Source: CAIJMU01 sp035530275 (GTDB taxonomy: Bacteria; Spirochaetota; Spirochaetia; Treponematales; Rectinemataceae). Taken from it: a DNA stretch of 64,000 bases. The stretch covers positions 186,001-250,000 of the forward strand of contig DATKVC010000015.1 of NCBI GenBank assembly GCA_035530275.1. The letters are read 5' to 3'. Below the pieces are notes generated by a model, which was not told where the DNA came from, searched no databases, and worked only from the letters and a program-made list of their open reading frames with translations. Positions 1-8,611 of the stretch are shown here, piece by piece; positions within the stretch are counted from its first letter, which is position 1, and every line of letters starts with the position of its first letter. A program made the translations under genes and the position numbers.

Positions 1-2
1 AC

Positions 3-1511
3 AGAGCGGCCCTCATCCTTTTCCTCGTGTCCATCGCCATGCTGAGCTCCGCCTTCCTCTACGTCCTTTCCGACAGGCTCACGCTCACGACCCTCCTCGG
101 CCGCAATCTCCTCCGCTACCCGGCGAGCCTGAAAGAGGGGCGCCAACAGAGGAAGAACTTCATAATTCCACTCTTCATGGCCTTCATGTCCCTGATTTTC
201 GCCTTCTCCACCGCCTTCATCCTCGCGGGAAGGGCGCCGCAAACGGCCATGGAGGTCGGGCGCTTCGGCTGGTTCATCCCGCGCATCCTCGGTTTGAGCG
301 GGGCCTTCTTCGCGGTGATCATAGCGCTGATGATCAGCTGGAACTCGAGCACCTCCCTTCTGTTCCGCTCGGTGCTGGCGCAGCTCGACAGGCTTTCGTC
401 GGCGGACAAGGACCTATCCGGCCGCATTTCCATAGCCTCGGTCGACGAGATCGCCTCGATCGCGGGCATGGTGAACGCATTCAGCGACGCGCTTTCCCAA
501 AGCATGCGCGAGATCGGGGCCATCTACGGGGAGCTTTCGAGCCTGCAGACGAGACTTTTCGCCGGTATCGCGACCTCCTCGAGCTCGGCGGGGGACATCG
601 CCGATGGCCTCGACAAGGTCCTCGGCATGATGGATCGCGAGGACGAGGCGATTCGGGGCGGCCTCGAGAGCGCTCGCGGATTGTCGGTGCACGCCGCGGG
701 CCTCTCCACCGCTGCGAGGGATCAATCGGCCAGCCTGTCGGGTTCGGTCGAGCGGGTGCAGACGGCGATGGATGCCGTCGGCAGGCTGGGCGGCGAATCC
801 GAGGCGGTGAGGACGAGGACCTCGGAACTCGTGACCACCTTCCGAGCGGGAGAGGCCGATATCTCGACGGCCATCGAATCGGTGGGTGCCGTGGCGAGCC
901 GATCGACCGACCTCGTCGAAATCAACAAGCTCATCGCGGCGGTGGCCTCGAAGACCAATCTCCTCGCGATGAACGCCTCGATCGAGGCGGCCCACGCCGG
1001 AGACTACGGACGCGGCTTCAGCGTCGTGGCCGACGAGATCAGGACCCTGGCCGAATCGACGGCCGTTCACACGAGGCGCAGCAAGGAAAGTCTCAACGAG
1101 ATTCTCGGCCTCATCGCCAAGGCCCTCGATTCGGCGAAATCCATCGGCTCCACCTTTTCGCGGATCAGGCAGTCGGTGGAGGAACTCAACCGCGTTGCCT
1201 CGGCTATCGCCGATTCGATGGGCGAGCAGGGGCGCAAGAACGCCGAGATCCTCGGCCTTCTCGGCGACACGGAAAAGCTCGCAACTTCAGTGTCGGAGAC
1301 GGCTCGGGCAGTGGACGGCATCGCGGCCGCGATGGCAGACCAGCTCGGCGAGGCCGCCGAGGACGCCCGGGAGGCGAGCGGCCTTTCCAGGGCCATGCGC
1401 GAACGCAACGCCGAGCTTCGCGCGGCGGTGGGCGAAGTCGACGGGCTTTCGGCCAAGGCAGCCGACCTAAACGCGCGAGTGGCGAATCTCATAGGCGCTT
1501 TCAGGACTTGA
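3..1511 (+). CDS. Methyl-accepting chemotaxis protein, 5' truncated by the window edge
   Basis: Membrane chemoreceptor that would signal to CheA/CheW. The frame is open from base 3 with no stop before it, so the start lies outside the window; the GTG at 27 is only an internal codon. Three hydrophobic segments are visible in the first 110 residues, followed by a HAMP-like linker. The signalling hairpin tip, with the QTNLLAMNA-type core here reading KTNLLAMNASIEAAHAG, is encoded near 950-1010. The membrane part, with its NLLRYPASL segment, resembles the NLLLAEPRAL segment of the receptor at 59667, so the two are probably paralogues with the same multi-TM sensor. The family call is firm; the ligand is unknown. 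Confidence 0.9.
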   Translation, partial: RAALILFLVSIAMLSSAFLYVLSDRLTLTTLLGRNLLRYPASLKEGRQQRKNFIIPLFMAFMSLIFAFSTAFILAGRAPQTAMEVGRFGWFIPRILGLSGAFFAVIIALMISWNSSTSLLFRSVLAQLDRLSSADKDLSGRISIASVDEIASIAGMVNAFSDALSQSMREIGAIYGELSSLQTRLFAGIATSSSSAGDIADGLDKVLGMMDREDEAIRGGLESARGLSVHAAGLSTAARDQSASLSGSVERVQTAMDAVGRLGGESEAVRTRTSELVTTFRAGEADISTAIESVGAVASRSTDLVEINKLIAAVASKTNLLAMNASIEAAHAGDYGRGFSVVADEIRTLAESTAVHTRRSKESLNEILGLIAKALDSAKSIGSTFSRIRQSVEELNRVASAIADSMGEQGRKNAEILGLLGDTEKLATSVSETARAVDGIAAAMADQLGEAAEDAREASGLSRAMRERNAELRAAVGEVDGLSAKAADLNARVANLIGAFRT

Positions 1512-1533
1512 AACCGGATTCGGGGGAGTTTTG

Positions 1534-3171
1534 ATGGAACAGACGTGGGATTACGTGATCGTCGGATCGGGTTTCGGCGGCAGCGTGTCGGCGATGAGGC
1601 TCGCGGAAAAAGGTTATTCGGTCCTCGTTCTCGAAAAGGGGAAGCGCTTGGGCGATCGGGATTTCGCCCGATCGAACCTGGCCTTCTGGAAATATCTCTG
1701 GGCACCCAAGCTCGGCTGCCACGGAGTCCTCGAGATCAGCCTCCTCAAGGGCATGATGGTGCTGCACGGCACGGGAGTAGGCGGCGGAAGCCTCGGCTAC
1801 GCCAACGTCCTTGAGGTGCCGAACGCCGCGACCTTCGCGACGCCGGCCTGGAACGCGCCCCTTCCCTGGGGCGAGGTTCTCGCGGAGCATTACGCCACGG
1901 CCAAGAGGATGCTCGGCGTCACGCGGAATCCGAAGCTCTGGAAGGCGGACGAAACCCTGCGCGACATCGCCGTTTCGCTGGGCCGAGGGGACAGCTTCCG
2001 AGCCACGGAGGTCGGGTCGTGGTTCGGCGAAGCCGGCGTTCGCGTTCCCGACCCCTACTTCGGCGGCGAGGGCCCCGAGCGCGAGGGTTGCACCCACTGC
2101 GGCGGCTGCATGGTCGGCTGCCGTCACAATGCCAAGAACACCCTGCCCAAGAACTATCTCTGGTTCGCCGAGCGCCTCGGCGCGAAGATCAGGCATGGCG
2201 CCAAGGTGCTCGATGTCCGGCCCCTCGCCGAAGGCCGGGGCCCGGCCGGAGCTCAAGTGGGCGGTGATGAGCGCTATGAGGTGATCTGGCGCCCCTCGAT
2301 GCGTCCGTCCCTCGCACCGCGCCGGGTGCGGGCCCGCAATGTCATTTTCGCGGCGGGAGTCCTCGGCACGATGGGACTCCTCCTCAAGCTGCGCGACGTC
2401 AAGCGTTCGCTGCCCGACCTATCGCCCAGGCTCGGCGAAAAGGTGCGCACCAACAGCGAATCCCTCCTCGGCTCCGTCGCCCGCTCGGGGGAGACAGACT
2501 GGTCCGAGGGCGTGGCGATCTCCTCCATCTTCAACGCCGATGAGGTGACGCGGGTCGAACCGGTGCGCTATCCGGCGGGCTCCGATCTGATGCGATTCAT
2601 CGGCGCCCCCCTCATCTCGGACGCTACCAGCGTGCCGGCCCGCCTCCTGCGGACTTTCGCCTGGGTCTTCACCAATCCCCTCGATTTCCTCCGCGCGATC
2701 GTCCTCCCCGGCTGGGCCAAGCGCGCGACGATACTCCTCATAATGCAGAACGTCGACAACGGCCTCAGATTGAAAACCGGGCGCAGCTGGTTGACCGGCT
2801 GGCGGCGGGGCCTCGTGGCGGAGCAGTACGGACAGGCGGAAGACGGCACGACCGGCCTGGCCGCCCGCGTAGAGACGGGGCACCAGGTCACGCGCGAGTT
2901 CTCGAAGAGGATCGGGGGCGTAAATCTCGGCTCCGTGGCGGAGAACGCCTTCAACCTACCGACGACCGCCCACATCCTCGGCGGCGCACCCATCGGCGCC
3001 GGAGCCTCGGAGGGCGCGGTCGACGAGCGCTTCAACCTTCACAATTACCCCGGCTTGATGGTGGTCGACGGCTCGATCATCCCAGCCAATCCAGGCGTCA
3101 ATCCCTCGCTGTCGATCGCGGCGCTCGCGGAATACGCCATGTCGGCCATCCTGCCAAAGGGCGGTGCCTGA
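1534..3171 (+). CDS. GMC family / cholesterol-oxidase-like FAD oxidoreductase
   Basis: FAD-dependent alcohol or sterol oxidoreductase of the glucose-methanol-choline family, 545 residues. Residues 8-16 carry the Rossmann motif VGSGFGG, with the ribose-binding Glu near residue 34. The C-terminal block DGSIIPANPGVNPSLSI is the GMC signature. A four-Cys cluster (CTHCGGCMVGC, about residues 186-196) occurs in the bacterial cholesterol-oxidase-like branch. ATG 1534 is preferred over TTG 1531 because GGGGGAG at 1522-1528 is then well spaced. No signal peptide is seen, so it is probably cytoplasmic. The substrate cannot be inferred; sterol metabolism is not otherwise evident. Confidence 0.85.
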   Translation: MEQTWDYVIVGSGFGGSVSAMRLAEKGYSVLVLEKGKRLGDRDFARSNLAFWKYLWAPKLGCHGVLEISLLKGMMVLHGTGVGGGSLGYANVLEVPNAATFATPAWNAPLPWGEVLAEHYATAKRMLGVTRNPKLWKADETLRDIAVSLGRGDSFRATEVGSWFGEAGVRVPDPYFGGEGPEREGCTHCGGCMVGCRHNAKNTLPKNYLWFAERLGAKIRHGAKVLDVRPLAEGRGPAGAQVGGDERYEVIWRPSMRPSLAPRRVRARNVIFAAGVLGTMGLLLKLRDVKRSLPDLSPRLGEKVRTNSESLLGSVARSGETDWSEGVAISSIFNADEVTRVEPVRYPAGSDLMRFIGAPLISDATSVPARLLRTFAWVFTNPLDFLRAIVLPGWAKRATILLIMQNVDNGLRLKTGRSWLTGWRRGLVAEQYGQAEDGTTGLAARVETGHQVTREFSKRIGGVNLGSVAENAFNLPTTAHILGGAPIGAGASEGAVDERFNLHNYPGLMVVDGSIIPANPGVNPSLSIAALAEYAMSAILPKGGA

Positions 3172-3268
3172 GACCGGGGCGCCGCGGGCGGCCTGGCGCG
3201 AGGGGCGCCCTTGCGGAGCGATGCCCGATGCGCAATAGTGACGCATTCGCTCTCCCGTGGAGGCTGTC

Positions 3269-3652
3269 ATGAAACGATTCGCCCTTGCCCTGCCCGCTGT
3301 GGTTCTCGCCGCCCTGCTATCCGGATGCGCCTCGATCCTCGCGGTCAAGGCACCCGACAACATGTTTTTTTCGACAGGCGACTATGTCCCAGGGATCAAG
3401 ACCCAGGGCATCATCCAGGTTCACCAGATGACCTGGACTCCCCTTCTCGTTCTCTACGACGCGGGCAAGGTTCGGGATTCCCTTTACAAGCAATTGATCG
3501 ACAAGGCCTCGGGCACCCCGGGTGTGGACGGGATCACAAATATCACCTTCTACTGGAAGCCTTCGGTCTGGTCCGTTCTCGCTCCCGTCTCATTCGGACT
3601 GGGCATTTGGGTGGACAACTACGCGGAAGGCGTCGTCATCTCGAAGAAATAG
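3269..3652 (+). CDS. Small predicted lipoprotein
   Basis: A 127-residue exported protein. Its signal peptide ends in a lipobox (LLSGC, Cys at about residue 20), so it should be lipid-anchored. The start at ATG 3269 is set by GGAGG at 3258-3262; the GTG at 3257 lies inside the Shine-Dalgarno sequence. The mature part has a central amphipathic region and a short hydrophobic patch near the C terminus (SVLAPVSFGLGIWV). I do not recognise the family. It stands alone between the GMC gene and a convergent gene on the minus strand. Confidence 0.75.
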   Translation: MKRFALALPAVVLAALLSGCASILAVKAPDNMFFSTGDYVPGIKTQGIIQVHQMTWTPLLVLYDAGKVRDSLYKQLIDKASGTPGVDGITNITFYWKPSVWSVLAPVSFGLGIWVDNYAEGVVISKK

Positions 3653-3679
3653 GGATTCGCTCCCCCGGCCACACGGAGA

Positions 3680-4384
3680 TCAGGGTGAGCTTTGGTAGGC
3701 CTGCTTCGCGATGAGATAGCGCTGGTAGAGCCTCTCCTCCGGCGTGGTGGAGAAGAGGCTCGTCAGGCCTGCGGCGATGGACCAGGAGGAGGAGCCGAGG
3801 GATTGAAGGAGTCCATCGCTCCAGGTCTTGTCCTGCGAAAGGTTGAGGCCCACCTGGATGCCGCCCGTCAGCACGGGGACCAGGAAGGAGCTGATAAAGG
3901 ACGCGACGCGCCTTTCCTTCCCTTGCTGGGCCAGGGATCGGAGCGCAGAAACGGCCATCGCTTCTCGGAGGTCCGCATTGTTTTCCTCAAAGACATCGGC
4001 CCAGGCGAGGTGGGGATCCTGGATGGGAATGGCCGCGACGAGGGCGCCGGCACCGACGAGGGCCAGACCTCCTGCCCCGAGGCCGAGGGAAAGATTGAGT
4101 TTGAGGTCGCTGTTCATGGCTGTGCCTGAGAATTCGCGCGAAATCGCGTCGCCTGCGAACCAAGTCAGGGCGGCCGAACCGACCATGAGACCGCCGCTCC
4201 CCGCCAAAACCCCGGCAGCAATCGCCTTGCCGCGCCAGGCGTCGGCATAGCCCTTGTCCGCCCAGGTCGCAAGAAGCCGATAGGCGATCTGGGTGGAATC
4301 GGCGCCGTTTTGCGCAGCGCCTTCTTGTACGGCGGCGGAAAGCAGGGCCAGGATGCAGAAGAGCGAAAGGCTGCCACGTTTCAT
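3680..4384 (-). CDS. Hypothetical exported protein with internal hydrophobic segments
   Basis: A 234-residue protein with a cleavable-looking signal peptide (MKRGSLSLFCILALLSAAVQ...AAQ). Two further hydrophobic Ala/Gly-rich stretches lie at about residues 53-75 and 97-118, suggesting membrane association. The C-terminal third is a second mildly hydrophobic Ser/Gly-rich region. I recognise no domain. It is transcribed divergently from the LuxR-type gene at 4550 across a 165-bp AT-richer gap and convergently with the lipoprotein at 3269. Confidence 0.65.
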   Translation of the reverse strand: MKRGSLSLFCILALLSAAVQEGAAQNGADSTQIAYRLLATWADKGYADAWRGKAIAAGVLAGSGGLMVGSAALTWFAGDAISREFSGTAMNSDLKLNLSLGLGAGGLALVGAGALVAAIPIQDPHLAWADVFEENNADLREAMAVSALRSLAQQGKERRVASFISSFLVPVLTGGIQVGLNLSQDKTWSDGLLQSLGSSSWSIAAGLTSLFSTTPEERLYQRYLIAKQAYQSSP

Positions 4385-4549
4385 CGTCGATTCTCCAATT
4401 AAAGGATATCAATATTTTATCACGTTCGCCTTCCGATTCCGGAATGCGACCGATGAGAACTTTACGGAATCGGTTCAATGGGTGTATGGCTGTTGTGTTG
4501 CCTCGCCCTTTTTCGGACATGGTAACGGCAACAAGGGAGATGCGATGAA

Positions 4550-5266
4550 ATGAGCAGCAAACTCCGGGCATCCGGAATCCTCTTCGCCGCGGTCTTTTCC
4601 CTGGGCTACCTGCTCAATGTCGCCTTGGGCCTGGAGCGTGGCCGTTCGCCGTGGTGGATATTTTTTAACATCACCCAATTGAGCCTCCTGGCAAGCATCG
4701 CCCTCTTCGGATTGAGCGCCATTTTCGCGTCGTTGCGTTGGATCCAACCCGCGGTATTTCTCGCCTTGGGCCCTGTTGCGGTCATCCAGAATTATGAGGA
4801 CATCTATGGATTGGGCTTTTTCATCATGGGAGGGCTGCTGCTCGAGAGAGCGGGGTTTTTCCAGCGCCATCGATTCCTCAAGGTGATGGGCTTCATTTCG
4901 TACTTATTGGCGATCGAGATCGCGGCCGCTGTCGTATCAAGGCAGCCGATGACGAAGGCGGTAGGACCGACCTTTTTCATCACCGCCTTCGGCGTCTTTC
5001 TCTGGTTCCTCTACAAAGATCGGCTCGTCGTTTCGCTCAAGGAGCCGAAGGCCAGGGTGTCCCTGTCGGCAAGGGGTTTGACCCATGCCGAACGGGCATA
5101 TTCACTCGCCATGATCGAAGGCAAGTCGGTCAAGGAAATCGCCTTCGATTACGAGGTCAGCGAATCGACGGTGCGGAACACGATCGCCCGAGCCTGCAAG
5201 AAGCTCGCGGTAGAGGACTCGACCGGCCTCGCCGTCCTCGCGGCTACTCATGAAATAGTGGTCTGA
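4550..5266 (+). CDS. Membrane-anchored LuxR-type helix-turn-helix regulator
   Basis: A 238-residue protein with five or six N-terminal hydrophobic segments (residues 8 to about 160) followed by a cytoplasmic C-terminal GerE/LuxR-like DNA-binding domain. In that domain, about residues 178-230, the pattern LTHAERAYSLAMIEGKSVKEIA...VSESTVRNTI matches the usual two helices. The gene probably encodes a one-component membrane sensor-regulator. ATG 4550 follows GGGAG at 4535-4539 with about 10 nt spacing, slightly long. The adjacent divergent gene at 4384 is a candidate target. Confidence 0.75.
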   Translation: MSSKLRASGILFAAVFSLGYLLNVALGLERGRSPWWIFFNITQLSLLASIALFGLSAIFASLRWIQPAVFLALGPVAVIQNYEDIYGLGFFIMGGLLLERAGFFQRHRFLKVMGFISYLLAIEIAAAVVSRQPMTKAVGPTFFITAFGVFLWFLYKDRLVVSLKEPKARVSLSARGLTHAERAYSLAMIEGKSVKEIAFDYEVSESTVRNTIARACKKLAVEDSTGLAVLAATHEIVV

Positions 5267-5321
5267 AGGACGGCGGCGGGTTGCGCGGGCTGAGCGGCTG
5301 GGGTCCAGCCGGCGACGCTGC

Positions 5322-5729
5322 CTACTTGAACAGGACGGCGTCGAGGGAAATGGCGCCCGGGCCTGTCAGGGCCAGGGCCAGTGCGCCGGCGATGACGAGG
5401 AGGGGGTATTCATAGCCGCCATTGGTGTTCCAGAGACCTTTCTTTATATGAACGCTAGCGATCGCCACGAGCATGACGATGATGACTCCCGCCGCGGCGA
5501 TGGGGGTGAGTAGTCCGACTGCGACCCCGAGTCCGCCGAGGAATTCGCCGAGGCCCGCGAAGGTGGCGAAGAGGGCGCCCGGTTTGATGCCGATGGACTC
5601 CATCCATCCGCCTGTGCCCTTGATGCCAAAGCCGCCGAACATGCCGAAGAGCTTCTGCGAACCATGGGCTGCGAGGACAAGGCCGAGCACGAGGCGAAGA
5701 ATCAACAGGCCGATTGAAGAAAGCGCCAT
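5322..5729 (-). CDS. DoxX family membrane protein
   Basis: A 135-residue four-TM protein of the DoxX family. It has the typical start LLILRLVLGLVLAAHGSQKLFG, the central LGEFLGGLGVAVGLLTPIAA segment and a C-terminal hydrophobic helix. DoxX proteins are linked to redox and thiol or organic-electrophile stress. ATG 5729 is chosen because GGAGG lies 6 nt upstream on the minus strand; an in-frame extension to 5783 would run across the operator. It is divergent from an HxlR regulator and is probably its target through the inverted repeat at 5795-5811. Confidence 0.88.
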   Translation of the reverse strand: MALSSIGLLILRLVLGLVLAAHGSQKLFGMFGGFGIKGTGGWMESIGIKPGALFATFAGLGEFLGGLGVAVGLLTPIAAAGVIIVMLVAIASVHIKKGLWNTNGGYEYPLLVIAGALALALTGPGAISLDAVLFK

Positions 5730-5794
5730 AAGAACCTCCAAAGTTCTGCAAAGCGATTGTGGATTGCCAGCATCGCTTCGCATTTGAATAAGTT

Positions 5795-5811
5795 GCTTAC
5801 TTTCAGTAAGC
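5795..5811. promoter_or_regulatory. Putative HxlR-family operator
   Basis: Perfect inverted repeat GCTTAC-TTTCA-GTAAGC in the gap between the divergent doxX-like and hxlR-like genes. Palindromes of this size and CTTAC/GTAAG composition are typical of sites bound by HxlR-family winged-helix dimers. It lies 19 bp before the regulator start, so autoregulation is likely as well. Confidence 0.75.
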
Positions 5812-5829
5812 TATAAGCAGAAGGTAGAT

Positions 5830-6222
5830 ATGGAACTTACAGAAGTCAAGCAGGTTATTAATAGTAAGTCGATAAGAGTGGCTGAAATCGAAGAAGCCGC
5901 GCCACGTCCCAGTCCTCAGGTCTGTGAGGTTTTTCATCGTGCGGTAGAACTAATCGGTCGCCGGTGGACGGGGGCGGTGATTCAAGTAATGCTAGCCGGA
6001 GCGCAGCGGTTTTCCGAAATTAGGGCGTCCATTCCGGGCATTAGCGACAGACTTCTCGCCGAAAGGCTGAAGGAGCTTGAAGATGAACGGATGCTCTCTC
6101 GGGAGGTGCAGGGGGGCAGGCCGCCGCAGGTCTTCTATCGACTGACCGACAAAGGAAGAGGGCTTGCTCCCGTTCTCGATTCGATTTCTGCCTGGGCTCA
6201 TCGCTGGAATGCAGGCGAATAG
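5830..6222 (+). CDS. HxlR family winged-helix transcriptional regulator
   Basis: A 130-residue regulator. The HxlR domain spans about residues 28-125, with the characteristic IGRRWTGAVIQVMLAGAQRFSEI, ISDRLLAERLKELE and YRLTDKGRGLAPVL blocks. A single Cys just before the domain (VCEVF) is at the position used for redox or electrophile sensing in several HxlR/YodB proteins, so thiol sensing is a reasonable inference. It is divergent from the DoxX gene. A strong terminator follows at 6257-6293. Confidence 0.9.
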   Translation: MELTEVKQVINSKSIRVAEIEEAAPRPSPQVCEVFHRAVELIGRRWTGAVIQVMLAGAQRFSEIRASIPGISDRLLAERLKELEDERMLSREVQGGRPPQVFYRLTDKGRGLAPVLDSISAWAHRWNAGE

Positions 6223-6256
6223 ATGGAGCCGCTGGCCGAAAACCCTAAAAATGGAC

Positions 6257-6293
6257 CGAGGGCGTCCCCGTCAGGACGCCCTCGACCTTTTTT
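6257..6293 (+). terminator. Intrinsic terminator after the HxlR gene
   Basis: 11-bp perfect stem CGAGGGCGTCC / GGACGCCCTCG (6257-6267 and 6274-6284) with a 6-nt loop, then ACC and six T residues. It lies 35 nt after the HxlR stop codon. Confidence 0.92.
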
Positions 6294-6410
6294 ACCTCCC
6301 CGCTTTTTTACCTGCTCTCTTTTTTTACTTCCAGATTTTTTTACCTTGCCTTTTTTTGCATTCCTACTTTTTCCTTCATTTTTCATTCTTTTTACTTTTG
6401 TTCGCCGAAC
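6288..6410. repeat. Degenerate T-run tandem array
   Basis: About 120 bp almost free of A and G on the plus strand, in which runs of 5-7 T followed by AC or GC recur every 13-17 bp. It directly follows the terminator at 6257-6293. The rest of the 444-bp gap up to 6666 shows only a short hairpin (GGGATTTTATCCC near 6540) and a possible -10 (TACAAT, 6616-6621) for the TPR gene. Confidence 0.6.
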
Positions 6411-6666
6411 GACGGCCTTCGTTCGTGCTCACAAAAGGAGGCTAGACCTGCTCGAAGTACTTATCAAGCGTTAAGTGGCCAAAAGCTTGTAGATATTCGT
6501 CTAATCGATAATATATGGACGAAATACTTGCTGGAACACGGGATTTTATCCCGGGAAAGTGCGATGCATCCACGCGAAGCCCGTACTTGTCGGTTTTTAG
6601 CTCTTGGATCAATACTACAATGTCCTTTGCCGCAGCAAGGCGACAAGCTCGTCTCTGGAGTCAGTC

Positions 6667-7470
6667 ATGCCCCTATGGTTTCGAAGTTTTTTCTTCAGTC
6701 TTGTTCTGGCGCTCGCCGCCGTTCCTTTTTTCGGTCAAACCGATCCTGAAGCCTCGTTGACCCAACCGGCTCGCATTGCCCAGGCCGCCCAGACGGATTC
6801 GACTTCTTCAGGCGGCCAGACCGTCGGCACCGGCTCCGTCATCCAGACCCAGACCTCCGGAACTTCGGGACAGAAGGCCGACGCTCTCCTTCTCTTTCGC
6901 CAAGGCCGCGATCTGGATGCCGCCGGCAAAACCGACGAGGCGAAGGCGCTCTACGTCAAATCGATCGCGATCTGCGACGGGGAAATAGCGGCCGATCCCC
7001 GGAGAATGGACGCCTACGCGGTCAAGTGCTGGTCTCTTTTCAGAATGAATCGCCACCAGGATGTCATCGCCACAGGCACGACAGCCCTGAAGATCGTCTT
7101 CGACGCTCGAATCGTCGAGGCCATGGGCGAATCCTATTATTTCCTCGGGAAGGATGATCTCGCCATCCAGTCTTTCACGAAATACCTGGAATCCGGCCAG
7201 TTCGGCGACCGGATCTCCACGGCCTATTTCTTCCTCGGGGAAATCTATCTTCGGATGCATAAATGGTCGCATGCCGACATCGCCTATACCACGGCCGTGA
7301 AGCTCGAGCCCTCGATGGCGCGATGGTGGTACCGCCTCGGCCAGGTCTGCGAGAATCTCGGCGACTGGCGACGGGCGGTCGACGACTACACCAAGGCTCT
7401 CTCTCTGTCCCCGGGCATGCAAGAGGCGACGGCGGGATTGGCCCGGGCCAAGGCGGAGGCGACTCCCTAG
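6667..7470 (+). CDS. Exported TPR-repeat protein
   Basis: A 267-residue periplasmic or membrane-associated protein. It begins with a signal peptide (MPLWFRSFFFSLVLALAAVPFFGQ). A Gln/Thr/Ser/Gly-rich linker follows to about residue 75, then at least four tetratricopeptide repeats to the C terminus; the clearest are KWSHADIAYTTAVKLEPSMARWWYRLG and DWRRAVDDYTKALSLSP. Likely a protein-protein interaction scaffold. ATG 6667 has GGAG at 6657-6660; an in-frame extension to 6604 lacks a signal-peptide-like start. Its stop overlaps the stop of the convergent CorA gene (CTAG at 7467-7470). Confidence 0.85.
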   Translation: MPLWFRSFFFSLVLALAAVPFFGQTDPEASLTQPARIAQAAQTDSTSSGGQTVGTGSVIQTQTSGTSGQKADALLLFRQGRDLDAAGKTDEAKALYVKSIAICDGEIAADPRRMDAYAVKCWSLFRMNRHQDVIATGTTALKIVFDARIVEAMGESYYFLGKDDLAIQSFTKYLESGQFGDRISTAYFFLGEIYLRMHKWSHADIAYTTAVKLEPSMARWWYRLGQVCENLGDWRRAVDDYTKALSLSPGMQEATAGLARAKAEATP

Positions 7471-8528
7471 TCGCGGCTGGCCTTGCGACGCTCCTTGCGC
7501 ATGACCCCGTACCAGCGGGGCTGCCTCCGGCCTCCCTCGGCGGCGATCATGTTGTCGGCGGAGTCGAGGCCTGTCCTACGCAGTATCCAGAGGGTGACGA
7601 AGCCGGTGACGACGAGGAATCCGAGGAATATCGGATAGGAAAGCCAAAAGGGAATGCCCGTTGTCATCGCGGAGAACTCGGACATTCCGCCGACGCCCGC
7701 GAGGACGTTCATTGGCATGAACACGATCGACACGATAGTGAGACGTTTCATCAGTATCGATAGGTTGTTGTTCACCACCGAGCCGCGGGCGTCCATGAGG
7801 CCGGTCAGGATGTTGGAATAGATTTCCGCTTGCTTGCCGCACTGCTGATTCTCGATGACGATATCATCGAGGAGGTCGATCTCCTCCACCGGGCGGCCGG
7901 TTTTCTGGGCGTTGGCGCGCAGTTTTTCAAGAACGGTCTCATTCGAGGCGATGGCGTTGACGAAGTAGACGAGGCTCTTTTCGAGGGTGAACATGTCGAG
8001 GAGGTAGCGGTTGCCCATCGAGGCGTTGACCCGCTTCTCGAGGGCCTCCTGCAGCATGTTGATGACCTTGAGATGACCGAGGAAATGGCCGATCGCGCCG
8101 TAGAAGATCTTGAGCATCGCGTCGCGGGGGCTGCGGACCGTTTTCATCACGCGGTCTTCGAAGAGGTCGGCGTCATCCGTCGTCACCACGAGGAGGCGGC
8201 CGGGTGAGAGGAAGAGTCCCGCGGAGGTGACGGTGAAGAGAAGCTGGTTCTCCGAGGTGAAATTCCGGGGCAGCTTCATGATGATGTTGAGATTCTCGCC
8301 GTCGACTTCGATGCGGCCGAGTTCGTCGGGGTCGAGGGCGCTCCCGAGATCGTGGGGGTCGACACCCAGGCTTTCCACGAGTTCCTTTTTCTCCCCCGCG
8401 TCCGGCGAAATGAACGTGATGATGCGGCCTTCGTCCTCGTGAGCCGAGCCCTCGCCGGGCCGGCCCTCGCGAGGCGAGTCCTCACGGGCGACGATCTTGC
8501 CGTCGACTATATCGTAGTGCTGTTTCAT
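7467..8528 (-). CDS. CorA family divalent-cation transporter
   Basis: A 353-residue CorA-like channel. There is a large soluble N-terminal domain and two C-terminal TM helices (about residues 285-305 and 318-338). Instead of the classical YGMN loop it has PMNVLAGVGGMSEFS, a variant found in a CorA subfamily. Probably carries Mg2+ or another divalent cation; selectivity is uncertain because of the variant loop. ATG 8528 is preceded by GGGGGAG; the frame stays open to 8741 but lacks a better start. It lies 83 nt after the aminopeptidase-like gene on the same strand. Confidence 0.85.
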   Translation of the reverse strand: MKQHYDIVDGKIVAREDSPREGRPGEGSAHEDEGRIITFISPDAGEKKELVESLGVDPHDLGSALDPDELGRIEVDGENLNIIMKLPRNFTSENQLLFTVTSAGLFLSPGRLLVVTTDDADLFEDRVMKTVRSPRDAMLKIFYGAIGHFLGHLKVINMLQEALEKRVNASMGNRYLLDMFTLEKSLVYFVNAIASNETVLEKLRANAQKTGRPVEEIDLLDDIVIENQQCGKQAEIYSNILTGLMDARGSVVNNNLSILMKRLTIVSIVFMPMNVLAGVGGMSEFSAMTTGIPFWLSYPIFLGFLVVTGFVTLWILRRTGLDSADNMIAAEGGRRQPRWYGVMRKERRKASRD

Positions 8529-8611
8529 GGCGGCTCCCCCCTTCGAAGTGTAGTCGGGAGGCATGCCCCGCGCCATGGGAATTGCGGAGCGTGAGGCTTC
8601 CCCGCCTTCGA

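Noticed and set aside
6198..6386. Lys-rich 62-codon ORF on the minus strand
   Set aside because: Its Lys come from the T-run array, it overlaps the terminator and the HxlR end, and there is no RBS.
6288..6410. Possible CRISPR-like spacing of T-runs
   Set aside because: Repeat units of 13-17 bp are too short and degenerate, there are no spacers and no cas genes.
6515..6760. Small overlapping ORFs before the TPR gene
   Set aside because: No RBS or coding bias; they overlap the TPR gene in other frames.
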